A stretch of 64,000 nt of DNA from Bolinopsis microptera (taxonomy: Eukaryota; Ctenophora; Tentaculata; Lobata; Bolinopsidae): contig NC_087074.1 in the NCBI RefSeq assembly GCF_026151205.1, positions 12,009,182-12,073,181 on the forward strand. The letters run 5' to 3'. Shown here piece by piece: positions 62,060 to 64,000 of this stretch. The notes below the pieces were generated by a model. That model was not told the origin of the DNA. It ran no database searches and saw nothing but the letters and a program-made list of their open reading frames with translations. Within the stretch, counting starts at the first letter, position 1; each line of letters opens with the position of its first letter. Made by a program: the position numbers and the translations under genes.

Positions 62060-62494
62060 AGGTACAATAAATCAGATATATTGTATTTCCTAAGTGGCTC
62101 ACAAGTAGGAGCTCATCTATTATTTCTTGTATTGTCACAAAAAACGTCTGTAGCTTAACTTAATTTCAGATCACATCATTATAATGGATTATAAATAATG
62201 CTAAACATTAGCCATATTAAGTGAAGAGTATTATGTAGGCTTTTAACAACCATATAATGCTTTATATCCCACACCCAAGTAACAGAAATGCAATTGATTT
62301 TAACCTGTCGACAATATTTCAGAAAAGATTCCCGCAAGCAAGCATGTTCCTTCGTTCTGCTCTGATCTCTACTCTGTTACTAACTGATGATGGACTTTGA
62401 TACGATTCGTTGATATGATTTTTTGACGTATTGTATACAGCTAACACTTAACCATATGGTTCAGACAAAAGGACAATTAAACTGGTGTTTTGTT

Positions 62495-63232
62495 TTTAAC
62501 GGGTGATACTCGTAAAATATTTGTTCCAAATATTACCTTCGACTCGAGCTTAACTCGGCACACGTCCTGGTAGGTTATAAACCTACAATTTTGTTTTAGT
62601 TTGTCTACCGCGTAACTATACTTGAACCCTTTAAGTAATAAGTTGAACTACAGGATCGATATGTTGATTGTATCGATAAAACATGGATTTTGAGGCATAA
62701 GGAAGCATTGTTGAGTTCTGAAACCAAGTTTAATCGATTTCTCGTGCGATTTTAGGTCAGGAATGGTCATCAAAATAAATTTAAAACAATGACGATATTT
62801 TGGTAAATTTCTAGCTTTCTGCCAGAAAATAAATTGTCGGTTTCTATAGGGGTTTAATTAGGTATAAACTACAGTACAGCTATACTTACACCCACATTCA
62901 CATGCATGCAAGCTCACCTGGTCCAATGAGCGGGAAACGGAGAGGAAGGTCTGGTGACGTCATAGTCACGTGACCTCAGGCTCATAATCACGTGACCTCA
63001 GGCCCAATCAATTGGGTTCTGGCCTGGTCAGCCCCCTGTCACCCGATCTTGAGGTGACGTACGACACCTCGTTAACCCAATCTATGTCTGGAAGGCTGCA
63101 AATTTTCACATGCCAAATCCACAAGATTCTTAAAGAGTTGTGCGAGATGACGACACATAGAGGCCGCAGAATTATGAGGACTACCAGATCCTGGTGGAAC
63201 CTAAGCGATCCATGATATCACGACAGGCCCTA
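62495..63232. repeat. Right terminal inverted repeat (738 bp)
   Basis: Inverse of 59542-60279. It begins inward at TTTAACGGGTGATACTCG and ends CAGGCCCTA. The plus-strand frame 63012-63215 is the same 67-residue product as in the left repeat. Confidence 0.92.
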
Positions 63233-63241
63233 CTGGTAAAT
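63233..63241. repeat. Target-site duplication, right copy (CTGGTAAAT)
   Basis: Identical to 59533-59541. Confidence 0.9.
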
Positions 63242-64000
63242 ACTGATCAAAAACGCATGGATTTTGAAGGTTTTGAAAGTAAAATATACATGCAAAGTTA
63301 GTGGAAGAGTTGTTGTCCTTTGCGTTAATATGCATTTAGTCTTGGGCCTATAATCATCATTCAGGTAAAGTCGGCTATGGACCATATGTTTCATGCGGGA
63401 AGGGCTTTATAAAATTAGGCTGTAAAGAAATTGTCTTAAGAACTGAAATCCCAATAATATGAAGATACAACAACACCCAGCAAAAAATACCCTACTCGAT
63501 CAACGAGGCTTCTTGTGCCTTCTAGAACGAAACCAAATTAACCCAAATAATCCTGCAAATCAAGTATTATTCGGCTCACAAGTCACAAGTGTGCTGTTAT
63601 ATACAAATCACCCAAATCCCGTTAGTACAGTACGGTTACAGCGTTTAGATGGAAGAGTAGGGTTACACTTATGCATATTGTCATTGAATATTGCATATTG
63701 ATGGTGGGCAATATGTTTGATTTCATATAAAACAGCCATGTTCATGATATTCATTACACATGGTTAAAATAATTACAGCGACTATTTCTCTTACCCAGCA
63801 TAGGGAACAAATGTCACAAAAATTCGAATCAGAGGTACAGATAAAAAATAGTTCGACGACGTTAAATCATAATGAACACAATAATAATTGAGGGGGCTAC
63901 AAGTTAGAATCATGTAATCAAGTTTATAACATATTGTACCGTTAAGACACCTTGAAACACTATATCAGGTTCTAAATAGTACTCGTTGTAGGCCTTTTTG
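63242..64000. other. AKAP10 intron or upstream sequence, no exon seen
   Basis: On the minus strand this continues upstream of the AKAP10 exon at 59505. I found no exon ending in phase 1 that could encode the AKAP10 N-terminus, so the 5' exons probably lie beyond the window. The plus-strand frame at 63459-63701 has no domain. Confidence 0.5.

Larger units (their letters stand above)
59542..63232. mobile_element. 3.69-kb TIR element with 738-bp inverted repeats and 9-bp target duplication (Mutator-like)
   Basis: The ends TAGGGCCTGTCGTGA... and its inverse define terminal repeats of exactly 738 bp each (59542-60279 and 62495-63232), apparently near identical. Both sides are flanked by CTGGTAAAT (59533-59541 and 63233-63241). 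A 9-bp duplication is characteristic of Mutator-like (MULE) elements. The interior holds a Penelope-like fragment and a small Lys-rich open frame, but no transposase I can recognise. It is thus a non-autonomous or foldback-type copy. It sits in an AKAP10 intron. Near identity of the repeats and the perfect duplication imply a recent insertion. Confidence 0.9.

Overview
The window is animal (metazoan, invertebrate-type) nuclear DNA: AT-rich, gene-poor, with short exons separated by long introns, GT-AG splice sites, AATAAA signals and a mixed transposon load (non-LTR retrotransposon 3' ends, a Penelope-like element, TIR DNA elements, MITE-like foldbacks, micro- and minisatellites). The species cannot be named from the sequence. 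Only two genes can be assembled with confidence. They converge tail to tail, with about 5 kb between their stop codons.

Gene 1 (+ strand, 31126-38735) is a seven-exon gene for a basic, probably extracellular protein with one EGF-like domain. That domain is split by a phase-2 intron between its fourth and fifth cysteines, the arrangement known from EGFR-ligand genes. A long Lys/Arg-rich and His-rich region follows, then a C-terminal six-cysteine segment. All exon phases agree over 311 codons. No membrane segment follows the EGF domain, and the first exon (signal peptide) was not securely found.

Gene 2 (- strand, 59505 down to 43687; its 5' end lies beyond the window) is an AKAP10 (D-AKAP2) orthologue. 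Seven exons with matching phases encode 534 residues: two RGS-homology domains, a Ser/Pro-rich linker, an acidic segment, and a last exon with the amphipathic PKA-anchoring helix. The penultimate exon ends inside a 40-bp minisatellite. Each of its 16 units carries a 5' splice-donor sequence, and only the first donor keeps the reading frame into the PKA-binding exon.

The AKAP10 intron entered at 59505 carries a very young insertion, a 3.69-kb element with near-identical 738-bp terminal inverted repeats and a perfect 9-bp target duplication (Mutator-like features). It ends 36 bp from the splice acceptor. Its interior holds a Penelope-like reverse transcriptase fused by internal deletion to the end of its GIY-YIG endonuclease. 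The 9.8-kb AKAP10 intron (47690-57500) holds several LINE 3' ends, a TTAA-flanked foldback element and a minisatellite built from a tRNA A-box-like unit.

Positions 1-31125 contain no gene I can support. They hold scattered tandem repeats, hairpins, a TA-flanked TIR element, a long TAG microsatellite and a few isolated open frames of unknown status.
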